This document shows, piece after piece, positions 9,174-17,024 of a DNA stretch of 48,488 nucleotides. How positions within the stretch are numbered: the stretch's first letter is position 1; each line of letters begins with the position of its first letter. The notes beneath the pieces are model-generated. The model saw nothing but the letters and a program-made list of their open reading frames with translations. It searched no databases and was not told the DNA's origin. The stretch is from NCBI RefSeq assembly GCF_023715705.1, contig NZ_JAMBOS010000031.1:1-48488 (forward strand), written 5' to 3'. The translations under genes and the position numbers were made by a program. The stretch comes from Halalkalibacter oceani (GTDB taxonomy: Bacteria; Bacillota; Bacilli; Bacillales; Bacillaceae_D).

Positions 9174-10508
9174 ATGAAAAACAGGTTGCTTTCTTTTTTT
9201 GTTTCCATTCTGGTATTGGGAGGAGTCGCTGTCTTGCTTTCTGCCTGTGAAACGGGGAATACTTCGAGTGACGAAGAAAATGTGCAGGCAGAAGGAGTGG
9301 TACAACTTGAATTCTGGACGTTCTGGGGTTCTGAACAGCGGCGTCCGATTATTGAAAAGATCGTGGACGATTTTAATCAAATGCAAAATGAGATCCATGT
9401 GAAGCATGTCTATCAACCATGGGGCGACATTTGGACGAAGTCTTTAGCTGCGATCGCGGCAGGGAATCCGCCGGATGTCATCATTCAGGATATTAACTCG
9501 GTAAGGCAGCGGGCGGAAGCGAATCAGGCTGTTAATTTACAGCCGTTCATTGAGCAGGAAAGCGAAGAAATTCAGGAGCGTTTTTACCCGCATTTATGGG
9601 ATGCTGTTTTATATGAAGAGGAAGCCTATGCGCTGCCATTTAACACGGATACACAGGTGCTTTTTTACAATAAGGATATGTTTGAAGAAGCGGGACTGGA
9701 CCCGGATAGTCCGCCAACGACATGGGAGGAGCTGGAGGAGGCCGCGGCTGCTCTCGATAAGAAAAACGGAGACCAATGGGAAACAATCGGGTTTTATCCA
9801 TTGTGGGATCTCGGGGCAGATGTATGGAGCTTGAATGCGGATAATGGGACAGGCTGGTTTAACGAGGATGGGGAAGTTGCGATTCATACCCCAGAAAAAG
9901 TAGAAGCGTTGAACTGGATCGTTGATTGGCAGGAGAGAATCGGCAGGGACACGATTGAGCGCTATCAAGCGGAATTCGGTTCCGGGATTGCTGATCCTTT
10001 TGTCTCAGGTCTAGTGGCGATGCGTGGCCAAAACATCAACAATTTTACAAGTCTGAAAGAGCATGCTGGGGAGCTCAATTTTGGAGTTGCCCCGTTACCT
10101 GAGAGAAGCGAAGGTTCCGGTCACCACTCCTGGGGCGGCGGGTTTGTCGCTGAAATTCCTTATGGAGCTGAGCATCCGGAGGCATCGTGGGAGTTTATCA
10201 AATATGTAACAGACAATGCCCCTCAGGAATTTTGGGGAGCGAACGGGTTTGATGTGATGGCAAATCAGCATGCCAATGAAAGACTGGCTGAACGTGCTGA
10301 TTTAACAGAGGAAGAACGAATGGTATATGAGCTGGCCCATCAAAATTTGGAATGGACTGTTTTAACGCCTGTACCGTTAACTGCACCGGACTATAACTCG
10401 CTTCACAACTCTTATATTGACGAAATTTTATTAGGCAGACTGAGCCCGGAGGAAGGCTTGGCTAAATCGCAGGAGGCCGTCGAAGGGTTAGTACAGCAGC
10501 ATCAATAA
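9174..10508 (+). CDS. Carbohydrate ABC transporter substrate-binding lipoprotein
   Basis: This is the sugar-capturing receptor of a CUT1-type ABC importer. The 444-aa protein begins with a signal and a lipobox ending at Cys25 (LLSAC). It has the family-1 solute-binding pattern: V-Q-L-E-F-W-T-F-W-G-S-E near the start, A-A-I-A-A-G-N-P-P-D-V-I, and aromatic-rich ligand regions. AAAAGGGGAATGACAG precedes the ATG. It leads an operon with two permeases and YesL. The importer ATPase is absent, as is common for CUT1 systems that share a general ATPase such as MsmX. The sugar is unknown; YesL suggests a plant oligosaccharide. Confidence 0.93.
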   Translation: MKNRLLSFFVSILVLGGVAVLLSACETGNTSSDEENVQAEGVVQLEFWTFWGSEQRRPIIEKIVDDFNQMQNEIHVKHVYQPWGDIWTKSLAAIAAGNPPDVIIQDINSVRQRAEANQAVNLQPFIEQESEEIQERFYPHLWDAVLYEEEAYALPFNTDTQVLFYNKDMFEEAGLDPDSPPTTWEELEEAAAALDKKNGDQWETIGFYPLWDLGADVWSLNADNGTGWFNEDGEVAIHTPEKVEALNWIVDWQERIGRDTIERYQAEFGSGIADPFVSGLVAMRGQNINNFTSLKEHAGELNFGVAPLPERSEGSGHHSWGGGFVAEIPYGAEHPEASWEFIKYVTDNAPQEFWGANGFDVMANQHANERLAERADLTEEERMVYELAHQNLEWTVLTPVPLTAPDYNSLHNSYIDEILLGRLSPEEGLAKSQEAVEGLVQQHQ

Positions 10509-10588
10509 CAGTCAATGTACGGGTTACCCGGATAAAGATGTGGTAGCCCGTTTCATTTCCATATTCTATCGAAAAGCGGGGAAGAAAA

Positions 10589-11515
10589 GTGGGAGGAAAG
10601 ATAATCGGATTGAACAGACTGTCGTTACGCAGGCGGGAAACATTATGGGGCTGGTTATTCATCTCCCCATTTATTATTGGTTTCTGCCTGTTTATGTTAG
10701 GTCCCATGCTGTTCTCGTTAATTGGGAGCTTCACGAACTATAATATTACGTCGCGAATGGATTTTATCGGGTTGAATAACTATAAACAAATGTTTACAGC
10801 GGACAAGCTATTCTGGACGTCACTGCTTAATACGCTTTATTATGTCGTGTTTATCGTTCCGTTGACGGCGCTCGGAGCAGTGTTGATGGCGGTTCTGTTA
10901 AACCAGAAGATAAAAGGAATGAAAGTCTATCGAACGATCTTTTACTTGCCGGCTGTGCTTTCTGGGGTAGCCGTGTACATATTATGGATGCAGTTGCTGT
11001 CACCATCGACCGGGCTGATTAATACCGTGCTGAATTGGTTTCACATTGAGGGGCCGTCATGGCTGTTTGATCCGGAATGGACAAAGCCGGCGTTGATCAT
11101 GATGAGGCTTTGGAGCATCGGTGGCACGATGCTGCTTTATTTGGCAACATTGCAAAATGTTCCTGCACAGCTTTATGAATCCGCTGAGCTTGATGGGGCG
11201 AACGCATGGAAGAGGTTCCGGCATATTACTTTGCCATTAATAACGCCGATTATTTTCTTTGATGTTGTCACGACGACAATTGGTGCTTTCCAAATTTTTC
11301 AGGAAGCGTATGTAATGACTGAAAACGGAACAGGCGGACCGGCGAATTCTCTGCTGTTTTACAATCTGCATATGTGGAATAAAGCTTTCGTGGGTTTTGA
11401 CATGGGATATGCGATGGCGATGTCGTGGATTCTGTTTTTTATCGTATTCGTTCTGACAGTGATCAATCTTAAATTGGCACCGCGCTGGGTTCATTATGAA
11501 GGAGGGCGGCAATAA
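10589..11515 (+). CDS. Carbohydrate ABC transporter permease (MalF/UgpA type)
   Basis: This is the first of two membrane permeases of the CUT1 importer. The 308-aa protein has six hydrophobic segments and the EAA loop that docks the ATPase (E-L-D-G-A-N-A-W-K-R-F-R-H-I-T-L-P). GTG at 10589 is used here; TTG at 10610 (NRLSLRRRE) with GGGAGG 13 bases upstream is the alternative and would shorten the protein by seven residues. Its stop codon overlaps the next permease start by one base (TAATG). Confidence 0.93.
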   Translation: MGGKIIGLNRLSLRRRETLWGWLFISPFIIGFCLFMLGPMLFSLIGSFTNYNITSRMDFIGLNNYKQMFTADKLFWTSLLNTLYYVVFIVPLTALGAVLMAVLLNQKIKGMKVYRTIFYLPAVLSGVAVYILWMQLLSPSTGLINTVLNWFHIEGPSWLFDPEWTKPALIMMRLWSIGGTMLLYLATLQNVPAQLYESAELDGANAWKRFRHITLPLITPIIFFDVVTTTIGAFQIFQEAYVMTENGTGGPANSLLFYNLHMWNKAFVGFDMGYAMAMSWILFFIVFVLTVINLKLAPRWVHYEGGRQ

Positions 11516-12471
11516 TGGAAGCGAAAAACTATGTACAGAGTGAGGAACAGCTGGCGTCTCAGACTGTAAACAGTCACCGTACATCACAGGCTGAAGCGGC
11601 AAGTCCCTCCCTTAAACTGAGGAGGCTTTTTCAGAACAGAAAAGTGAAAAAACGGCTCTCTCACGCGGTCATCTCGCTGCTGCTTATTGCGATCAGCATC
11701 GTCCTGCTGACCCCGATTTACTGGATGGTCATTACATCATTAAAGCCAATGTCGGAAATTATGCAATTTCCGCCGACGATATTTCCGAAAGAAATCGTCT
11801 GGTCCAACTATCTGGATACGTTGCAGGCATTTCCTTTCCTGCGCTATACAGCAAACACGTTATTTATTACCGCTTTTGTCGTACTGGGCAATATTCTGTC
11901 CAACTCTTTTATCGCCTACGGGTTTGCAAAAATATCATTTCCAGGACGCAATTTTGTCTTTGCCCTCGTCTTAGCGACGATGATGATTCCGGGCTTTGTG
12001 ACATTGATTCCGCAATACATTCTTTTTACAAAGCTTGGTTGGGTCGGGACATACTTACCATTGATTGTTCCTGCCTTTTTTGGCAGTGCCTTTTTCATTT
12101 TTTTGATGAGGCAGTTTTATATGTCGATTAGTAACGAACTGATCGAAGCAGCGAAGATTGACGGTGCGAGCCATTTTTACATTTGGAGAAAAATTATGCT
12201 GCCGTTGACGAAGCCGGCTTTAGTGACGGTCGCTATTTTTTCGTTTAATGGAGTATGGAATGACTTCCTTGGACCGTTGCTTTATGTACACGATGAATCG
12301 ATGTATACGCTGCAAATAGGCTTGCAGACTTTTGTTAGTCAGACGACAACGCAATGGAATTATTTAATGGCCGGCTCAACGATGGTGTTAATCCCGGTAA
12401 TCGTTTTGTTCTTCATCTGCCAGAAATACTTTATTGAAGGGATGGATTTGACCGCGGGGTCAAAGGGATAA
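11515..12471 (+). CDS. Carbohydrate ABC transporter permease (MalG/AraQ type)
   Basis: This is the second CUT1 permease, 318 aa. An N-terminal cytosolic extension of about 45 residues, rich in S, Q and K, precedes six membrane segments. The EAA loop reads E-A-A-K-I-D-G-A-S-H-F-Y-I-W-R-K-I-M-L-P, and the C-terminal G-M-D-L-T-A-G-S-x-K-G is typical of MalG-like subunits. GGAGGGCGG lies just before the ATG, which overlaps the preceding stop. It pairs with the upstream MalF-type permease. Confidence 0.94.
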   Translation: MEAKNYVQSEEQLASQTVNSHRTSQAEAASPSLKLRRLFQNRKVKKRLSHAVISLLLIAISIVLLTPIYWMVITSLKPMSEIMQFPPTIFPKEIVWSNYLDTLQAFPFLRYTANTLFITAFVVLGNILSNSFIAYGFAKISFPGRNFVFALVLATMMIPGFVTLIPQYILFTKLGWVGTYLPLIVPAFFGSAFFIFLMRQFYMSISNELIEAAKIDGASHFYIWRKIMLPLTKPALVTVAIFSFNGVWNDFLGPLLYVHDESMYTLQIGLQTFVSQTTTQWNYLMAGSTMVLIPVIVLFFICQKYFIEGMDLTAGSKG

Positions 12472-12504
12472 CAAGTCCAGAAACGAAGGAAAGGAAGTGA
12501 CATC

Positions 12505-13122
12505 ATGGAGCCTAAGGGGCTAACGGGATTGTTATTTCGGGGAATGGAATGGCTGACACGACTGGCGGCTTTGAACCTGACATGGCTTCTTTACTCTCTT
12601 CCTGTTTTCACGGTCATACCGGCGACGGCAGCCTTGTTTGATGTCATTTACAAATGGGAGGTAGAGGGGAGAGACCTGCCTGTTTATCAAACATTCAAAG
12701 CAAGCTTTAAACAGCATTTCGGTACGAGCTATAAGGTCGGCGTCCCTCTTTGTATCATTGGCTTCATTATCGGCATAGACCTTTGGTTTATCGATTCTCT
12801 TGGGCAGAGCTGGATGCTTGTTTTCAAATATATGCTTTACACGTTAACGGTTGTCTTCCTGCTTTTTTCCATTTACTGCTTTCCAATCTACGTCCGCCTG
12901 CAACGAAGCTGGTACAAGGTTTATATGGCGGCTCTGGTCGTAAGCCTGAGCCGGCCTTTCGTGAGCATCGTCCTGCTCTTTCAACTACTTATTCTTGGGG
13001 CCGTATTGCTCTATTGGCCTTCGCTCCTGTTGTTTTTCTCGATGAGTGTACCTGGCTTACTGGCGTCAAAGGCGGTTGCATTAACGGTGGAAAAATATAC
13101 TCTGTCTTCACGGGTATTGTAG
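12505..13122 (+). CDS. YesL family membrane protein (DUF624)
   Basis: This 205-aa integral membrane protein matches DUF624/YesL, with about five hydrophobic segments and the N-terminal pattern L-N-L-T-W-L-L-Y-S-L-P-V-F-T-V-I-P-A-T-A-A. YesL proteins regularly sit in operons for uptake of plant-derived oligosaccharides, though their role is not defined. AAAGGAAGTG precedes the ATG, and the gap to the permease is 33 bases, so it belongs to the importer operon. No glycoside hydrolase or regulator follows. Confidence 0.88.
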   Translation: MEPKGLTGLLFRGMEWLTRLAALNLTWLLYSLPVFTVIPATAALFDVIYKWEVEGRDLPVYQTFKASFKQHFGTSYKVGVPLCIIGFIIGIDLWFIDSLGQSWMLVFKYMLYTLTVVFLLFSIYCFPIYVRLQRSWYKVYMAALVVSLSRPFVSIVLLFQLLILGAVLLYWPSLLLFFSMSVPGLLASKAVALTVEKYTLSSRVL

Positions 13123-13254
13123 CCTTGGTTGCACTCTTGGACAGGGCTGCTTTTATGTGGGAAGCGGATGAGGCAAAATGAGCTGTGATGTATTGGCAGC
13201 AGCTTCATTCGCGACGGGGTTTAAATGGTTAGTGGGTCTCATTTATTACTTAAT

Positions 13255-13290
13255 GGCCGGGCAAAGGATAAAGAAACCTTTGTCCCGGCC
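13255..13290. terminator. Hairpin between yesL and the convergent DUF2512 gene
   Basis: GGCCGGGCAAAGG and CCTTTGTCCCGGCC pair over 12-13 bp with one offset base. Neither side shows a T-run. Position between two convergent genes suggests a shared terminator. Confidence 0.5.
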
Positions 13291-13309
13291 CCTTGCTGAT
13301 AGAGACCTA

Positions 13310-13690
13310 TTAAACTCGTTGCGCTTCTTTCCTTACATGACGGGTGTTGCGTCCTAACACATTTCTTGCCATATACTTATGGAAGAACCACTCGCCACCG
13401 GCAATAATCACTGCTGAAATGAGCGCCGCGAGCAGAAGGTTGACGGCCGGATAGAGCATCTCCCCTATGACCCATATCCCGACAAATGCCAGTCCGAGAT
13501 CAGCGATCGTGGCGACGCCATTGCCAAGTGAAGGGAAGATCCATAAATCGCCAAGTACATACGCTCCCGCTGTTAAAATCAAGCTTGTCACCAGAATGTT
13601 AGAAAAGGATACACCCCATACACCAAGTACGATGAACAATACGAGCGTGATCATCGCAAATTTAATGATCAAAGCTTTTAAATGTTCCAT
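13310..13690 (-). CDS. YndM-like membrane protein (DUF2512)
   Basis: This 126-aa membrane protein matches the DUF2512/YndM family: M-E-H-L-K-A-L-I-I-K-F-A at the start, then four hydrophobic segments including A-Y-V-L-G-D-L-W-I-F-P and A-D-L-G-L-A-F. The C-terminal 25 residues are basic and polar. The family is found in spore formers and its function is unknown. AAAGGAGATATGC precedes the ATG. It is downstream of two spore-coat genes on the same strand, separated by only 44 bases, so they may share transcripts. Confidence 0.85.
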   Translation of the reverse strand: MEHLKALIIKFAMITLVLFIVLGVWGVSFSNILVTSLILTAGAYVLGDLWIFPSLGNGVATIADLGLAFVGIWVIGEMLYPAVNLLLAALISAVIIAGGEWFFHKYMARNVLGRNTRHVRKEAQRV

Positions 13691-13734
13691 TTTGCATATC
13701 TCCTTTCCTTTTTTAGATTCTACGGTTCGCCAAT

Positions 13735-14043
13735 TTAAGATTGGCTGTTGACAGGCACGTCAAGCGCCTTGTTTGCTTTTTTGATGTCGTGATCCAACTG
13801 TTCCTTAATATCATAGGCATGGTACATTTCGTTTTCAATCATATACGTCGCAACCTTGTGGTGAAGATCAATCGCATCATTTAATTGTTTTTTTACGATG
13901 CTGTGTACTTCCGGTGTGGCGATTTCCGTCAGGGCGACGGCATAATTCCGGACAGCAGCCTTAGCAGAAACTAACAGGTCGGTTGCAATCACTTCATCAT
14001 TAATTACTTCCTTGTTGTTTACCTTATCTAAGATACTGGCCAT
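13735..14043 (-). CDS. CotF-like spore coat protein (YraF/YraD type)
   Basis: This 102-aa protein matches the CotF family of small spore-coat proteins: D-E-V-I-A-T-D-L-L-V-S-A-K-A-A-V-R-N-Y-A at the N-terminus and E-M-Y-H-A-Y-D near residue 77. It is a helical, charged protein without signal peptide, expected to be made in the mother cell and deposited on the spore. GGAGGGTGAAG precedes the ATG, and it follows the next small coat gene by 11 bases, forming a pair. With the nearby MerR and alcohol dehydrogenase genes it recalls the B. subtilis yra/adh region. Confidence 0.85.
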   Translation of the reverse strand: MASILDKVNNKEVINDEVIATDLLVSAKAAVRNYAVALTEIATPEVHSIVKKQLNDAIDLHHKVATYMIENEMYHAYDIKEQLDHDIKKANKALDVPVNSQS

Positions 14044-14054
14044 TCTTCACCCTC

Positions 14055-14255
14055 CTACTTGGCTTTTTCTAAAATCTCTTTTAATTCCGTAATCGCCTGC
14101 TGAGATACTTTCACATCCTCTTCCAAAAGCCTTTTTAACTTTTTATCGGATGCGAAGCCTTGCATCATCGCAGATTTTACAGCGCATGCCGATTTGACTG
14201 TAATCATTTCATGGATTTCCAACCGTTCGTGTTCAGCGTATTTCTGTTGAGCCAA
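14055..14255 (-). CDS. Small CotF-related spore coat protein (YraG/YraE type)
   Basis: This 66-aa protein resembles the short YraG/YraE partners of CotF-like proteins: L-E-I-H-E-M-I-T-V-K-S-A-C-A-V-K-S near the middle and a charged helical C-terminus. Translation starts at TTG preceded by a near-perfect Shine-Dalgarno (GAAGGAGGTG). It is the first gene of the coat pair. Mother-cell expression is expected, but I could not identify a sporulation sigma-factor promoter with confidence. Confidence 0.8.
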   Translation of the reverse strand: MAQQKYAEHERLEIHEMITVKSACAVKSAMMQGFASDKKLKRLLEEDVKVSQQAITELKEILEKAK

Positions 14256-14437
14256 GGTGACACCTCCTTCTGTGGTGACTTAGTAATGAGAGATACCACG
14301 TCTGGACAAAATCAAAACAACTTAAAGCAAAACAGGGCATTGTTACTATCTTCTTGCTTGTGACAGATCTAACGCAATCGGAAAGAAATTTGCCGGAGAG
14401 CTGTGTGATAAGCTGGGTAGTAAAGGGGGCGTGGGAA

Positions 14438-14875
14438 ATGAAAATCAATCGAATTGATCATGTAGGAATCATCGTCAACGATCTTCCAGCGGTGAAAGCA
14501 TTTTTTCTTGAGTTCGGCCTTGAAATGATGGGAGAGATGGAAGTGGAAGGAGAGTGGGTGGAGCGGATCATAGGTCTTCAGAACGTTAAAGAGGAAGTTG
14601 CTATGTTGCGTACGCCGGACGGTGAGGCAAATATAGAACTGGTGAAATTTCACACGCCGACAGATGGAGCCGGGATACAGCACCCTTTGGCAAATACATT
14701 GGGAATCCGCCATATTGCCTTCGCTGTTGAAGATATGGAAGCCCTTGTGATGAAATTAAAAAAGAAGGGTGGAGAATTGATTGGTGAGATACAAGACTAT
14801 AAAAACGCTTATAAATTATGCTATATTCGTGGGCCTGAGGGAATTATTTTAGAGCTGGCAGAGCAAATCAACTAA
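14438..14875 (+). CDS. VOC family protein (glyoxalase / methylmalonyl-CoA epimerase-like)
   Basis: This 145-aa protein has the paired beta-alpha-beta-beta-beta modules of the vicinal oxygen chelate fold. It starts R-I-D-H-V-G-I-I-V-N-D-L, and the second module begins G-I-R-H-I-A-F-A-V-E-D; it ends with G-P-E-G-I-I-L-E-L-A-E. The conserved His and Glu positions for a metal site are present. The chosen ATG has AAAGGGGGCG upstream. The substrate is unknown. Its neighbours include a MerR regulator and an alcohol dehydrogenase, so a role against reactive carbonyls is possible but inferred. Confidence 0.85.
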   Translation: MKINRIDHVGIIVNDLPAVKAFFLEFGLEMMGEMEVEGEWVERIIGLQNVKEEVAMLRTPDGEANIELVKFHTPTDGAGIQHPLANTLGIRHIAFAVEDMEALVMKLKKKGGELIGEIQDYKNAYKLCYIRGPEGIILELAEQIN

Positions 14876-15076
14876 ACGATTTAAACTTCAATTTCTATCA
14901 TCATCATAGTTATGACTATGAAATTGATGGAGCTGAATTGAAAGGAGAGTTTATGCTTCCTTTGTAGTTGAAGGGAAAATGATTGATTTATAAACAGGGC
15001 GGCTATAACGAACGTTTCACCTCAGACGAGGCTACCCTCCTTTTGGTTTGAAAATAAATAGAGTAAAGCAGGACGT

Positions 15077-15120
15077 AGAAGAGCCCGGGAAAACAATGAC
15101 CTTTTCCTCCGGGCTCTTCT
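15077..15120. terminator. Strong hairpin terminator, VOC gene / MerR gene
   Basis: AGAAGAGCCCGG and CCGGGCTCTTCT form perfect 12-bp arms directly next to the MerR stop codon at 15122, between two convergent genes. It lacks a long T-run on either strand, but the stem is strong. Confidence 0.7.
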
Positions 15121-15121
15121 A

Positions 15122-15532
15122 TTAATTGAACATCTCTATTTTATTGTTTTGATGAACATCTTCCGTTCCGGCGTCCAATGCTGTTTTGTAATAGGAGCAT
15201 TTGTGCTCGATCACTTCCATTGTTTGTTGCAGTTCCTTCATTTTTGCTTCGACGGCGGCTTTTCGTTCCAGGAACATTTCATATCTTTTTTGCAGGGTGG
15301 AATCTCCTTCCATGCACCAGTTAATGAAATTTTTTATCTCTTTAATCGGCATTCCGGTCGCTTTCAAACATTCAATCACCTTTAACGCACTGATATCAGA
15401 TTGTTTAAACAACCGTTTTCCCCCGGCTGTCCGTTCCACAAAAGGAATAAGTCCTTCCTTATCGTAGTAGCGCAACGTATAGACTGTAAGGTTCAATTCT
15501 TTAGCAACCTCGCTGATCGAATAGGTCTTCAT
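15122..15532 (-). CDS. MerR family regulator, AdhR/NmlR-like
   Basis: This 136-aa regulator has the MerR DNA-binding head (S-I-S-E-V-A-K-E-L-N-L-T-V-Y-T-L-R-Y-Y) and a long coiled-coil dimerisation helix. Cys55, in V-I-E-C-L-K-A-T-G-M, aligns with Cys52 of B. subtilis AdhR, the residue associated with sensing aldehydes. It is divergent from a Zn alcohol dehydrogenase, as in B. subtilis. A MerR-type operator lies in front of each gene (15560-15576 and 15676-15706). Likely role: aldehyde-responsive activation of the dehydrogenase and control of its own gene. Confidence 0.85.
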   Translation of the reverse strand: MKTYSISEVAKELNLTVYTLRYYDKEGLIPFVERTAGGKRLFKQSDISALKVIECLKATGMPIKEIKNFINWCMEGDSTLQKRYEMFLERKAAVEAKMKELQQTMEVIEHKCSYYKTALDAGTEDVHQNNKIEMFN

Positions 15533-15559
15533 CTTTTCTCTCCCTTCAGCCCAGATAGA

Positions 15560-15576
15560 CTTCGAGTTAACTTTAG
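15560..15576 (-). promoter_or_regulatory. MerR-type operator before the regulator gene
   Basis: On the minus strand CTAAAGTTAACTCGAAG, built around the palindrome AGTTAACT, resembles the AdhR/NmlR site. A 19-base spacer around it would separate a weak -35 (TCAAAT) from TATCTG. This suggests autoregulation. Confidence 0.5.
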
Positions 15577-15675
15577 ATTTGAGGGGATTCTATCATTGGA
15601 TATGTCAGCCGTCAATGTTCATGCTTAATCGGCCTAGCTGGCTAAAAGGCTGCTGGAACTATTTTGATAAATTAC

Positions 15676-15706
15676 TTGACCTAGAGTTAGCTATAAGTAT
15701 TACGAT
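15676..15706 (+). promoter_or_regulatory. MerR-activated promoter of the alcohol dehydrogenase
   Basis: TTGACC (15676-15681) and TACGAT (15701-15706) are separated by exactly 19 bases, the over-long spacer typical of MerR-activated promoters. The spacer TAGAGTTAGCTATAAG resembles the AdhR/NmlR operator as an imperfect dyad. The dehydrogenase start codon is 61 bases downstream. Confidence 0.7.
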
Positions 15707-15766
15707 TATATTGTGAAGAGAACGTATCAGTCTCTTTTACAGTCTATATTTTGGGAGGTTTTATCA

Positions 15767-16807
15767 ATGATAACGGCTAAAGCACGGGCTGTCGATGGTC
15801 CGGACAAATCCTTTCGCCCAGCTGAAATTAAGCGGCGCGAGCTTGATGTGCATGATGTTTTAATTGAAATTAAATATTCGGGAATCTGCCATTCTGATAT
15901 TCATACTGCACATGGGGAGTGGGGGCCGGTCGAGTATCCGCTCGTACCCGGACATGAGATAGCCGGAATTGTAACCGATGTTGGCGCCGAGGTGACAAAG
16001 TATAAAGCTGGTGACCGGGTAGGGGTAGGTTGTATGGTGGATTCCTGCGGCGAATGTGAGAATTGCCGTAAGGGGGAAGAACAGTACTGTCTGAAAGGCA
16101 ATATCCCTACCTACGCTGGTGTCGACAAATATGGTGAGTATACGCAAGGGGGTTATTCTACTCATATTGTTGTAACAGAGGACTTTGTCGTGAGCATCCC
16201 TGATAACATAGAACTTGATGCGGCTGCACCATTGCTGTGCGCAGGCATTACGACATATTCACCATTAAATCATTGGGGAGCCGGGCCAGGTAAGAAGGTG
16301 GCGGTTGTTGGTATGGGAGGACTTGGTCATATGGCGGTCAAGATCGCCCACGCCATGGGGGCGGAAGTGACGATTCTCTCCCAAACATTAAAGAAAAAAG
16401 AAGACGGCCTGCAATTCGGGGCAGTCAATTACTTTGCGACGAGCGAGCCGGAGACATTCGAGAAGCTGGCCGGTACATTTGATTTGATCATTAACACCGT
16501 CAGTGCAAAAATTGATATTAGTGCATACCTTTCCCTGTTAACGCTCGATGGAACGCTGGTAAACGTCGGTGCGCCTGCCGAGCCGCTAGAAGTAAACGCG
16601 TTCTCCTTGATCGGCCACCGCCGTTCCTTTGCAGGCTCGATGATCGGCGGCATCCGCGAAACACAGGAAATGCTCGATTTTTGCGGGAAGCATAGCATTG
16701 CTCCTCAGGTTGAAGTCATATCTGCCGATCAAATTGACGAGGCGTACAAACGAGTATTAGCGTCGGATGTCAAATACTGTTTTGTTATTGATATTAGTAC
16801 GATGTAA
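15767..16807 (+). CDS. adhA: Zn-dependent alcohol dehydrogenase (AdhA / YahK-type)
   Basis: This 346-aa cytosolic enzyme should interconvert alcohols and aldehydes with NADP(H). Catalytic zinc ligands are Cys41 (G-I-C-H-S-D-I-H), His63-Glu64 (G-H-E) and Cys158. The structural zinc cysteines are at 94, 97, 100 and 108. The nucleotide site is G-M-G-G-L-G at 182-187, and the S-Q-T-L-K-K-K loop after the second strand fits NADP preference. Start at 15767 follows GGGAGGTTTTATC; the frame is open from 15713. It is divergent from the AdhR-like gene and preceded by a 19-base-spacer promoter, so aldehyde detoxification is likely. Confidence 0.9.
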   Translation: MITAKARAVDGPDKSFRPAEIKRRELDVHDVLIEIKYSGICHSDIHTAHGEWGPVEYPLVPGHEIAGIVTDVGAEVTKYKAGDRVGVGCMVDSCGECENCRKGEEQYCLKGNIPTYAGVDKYGEYTQGGYSTHIVVTEDFVVSIPDNIELDAAAPLLCAGITTYSPLNHWGAGPGKKVAVVGMGGLGHMAVKIAHAMGAEVTILSQTLKKKEDGLQFGAVNYFATSEPETFEKLAGTFDLIINTVSAKIDISAYLSLLTLDGTLVNVGAPAEPLEVNAFSLIGHRRSFAGSMIGGIRETQEMLDFCGKHSIAPQVEVISADQIDEAYKRVLASDVKYCFVIDISTM

Positions 16808-16866
16808 GCTTGTGATCATGAGATAAACGTGAGACAAACCTATTGGGCATGGCTAACAGCCCAGAA

Positions 16867-16897
16867 GCCCGTTGTGAGAAATTCACTTACAACGGGC
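16867..16897 (+). terminator. Hairpin after the alcohol dehydrogenase
   Basis: GCCCGTTGT and ACAACGGGC form perfect 9-bp arms about 60 bases after the stop. The following bases are not T-rich, so it is a probable but imperfect terminator. Confidence 0.5.
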
Positions 16898-17024
16898 ATG
16901 AAAAGATCGTGAAGATTCCGCAGGCTTAACAGGCCGGGGTACTCAGATTGACGGGAAAAGGCTAGGAGAAATGACCTTTATCGTAGGGGTTTTTATGAAT
17001 ATCTTCTGCATTTATTCAGCTCAA

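Noticed and set aside
8988-9416. 142-codon minus-strand frame opposite the sugar-binding protein start
   Set aside because: It overlaps the lipoprotein signal of a clear gene and has no recognisable family or start site.
12750-13181. 143-codon plus-strand frame overlapping yesL
   Set aside because: It is an alternative frame of the YesL gene; the YesL frame carries the family pattern and the ribosome site.
14878-14966. Protein-like open stretch after the VOC gene (Y-H-H-H-S-Y-D-Y-E-I-D)
   Set aside because: It is only about 29 codons, has no start, and stops appear soon after; it could be chance or a remnant, and nothing supports either.
14941-14969. AAAGGAGAGTTTATG followed by four codons and a stop
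   Set aside because: A good ribosome site and ATG occur, but the frame is only four codons long.
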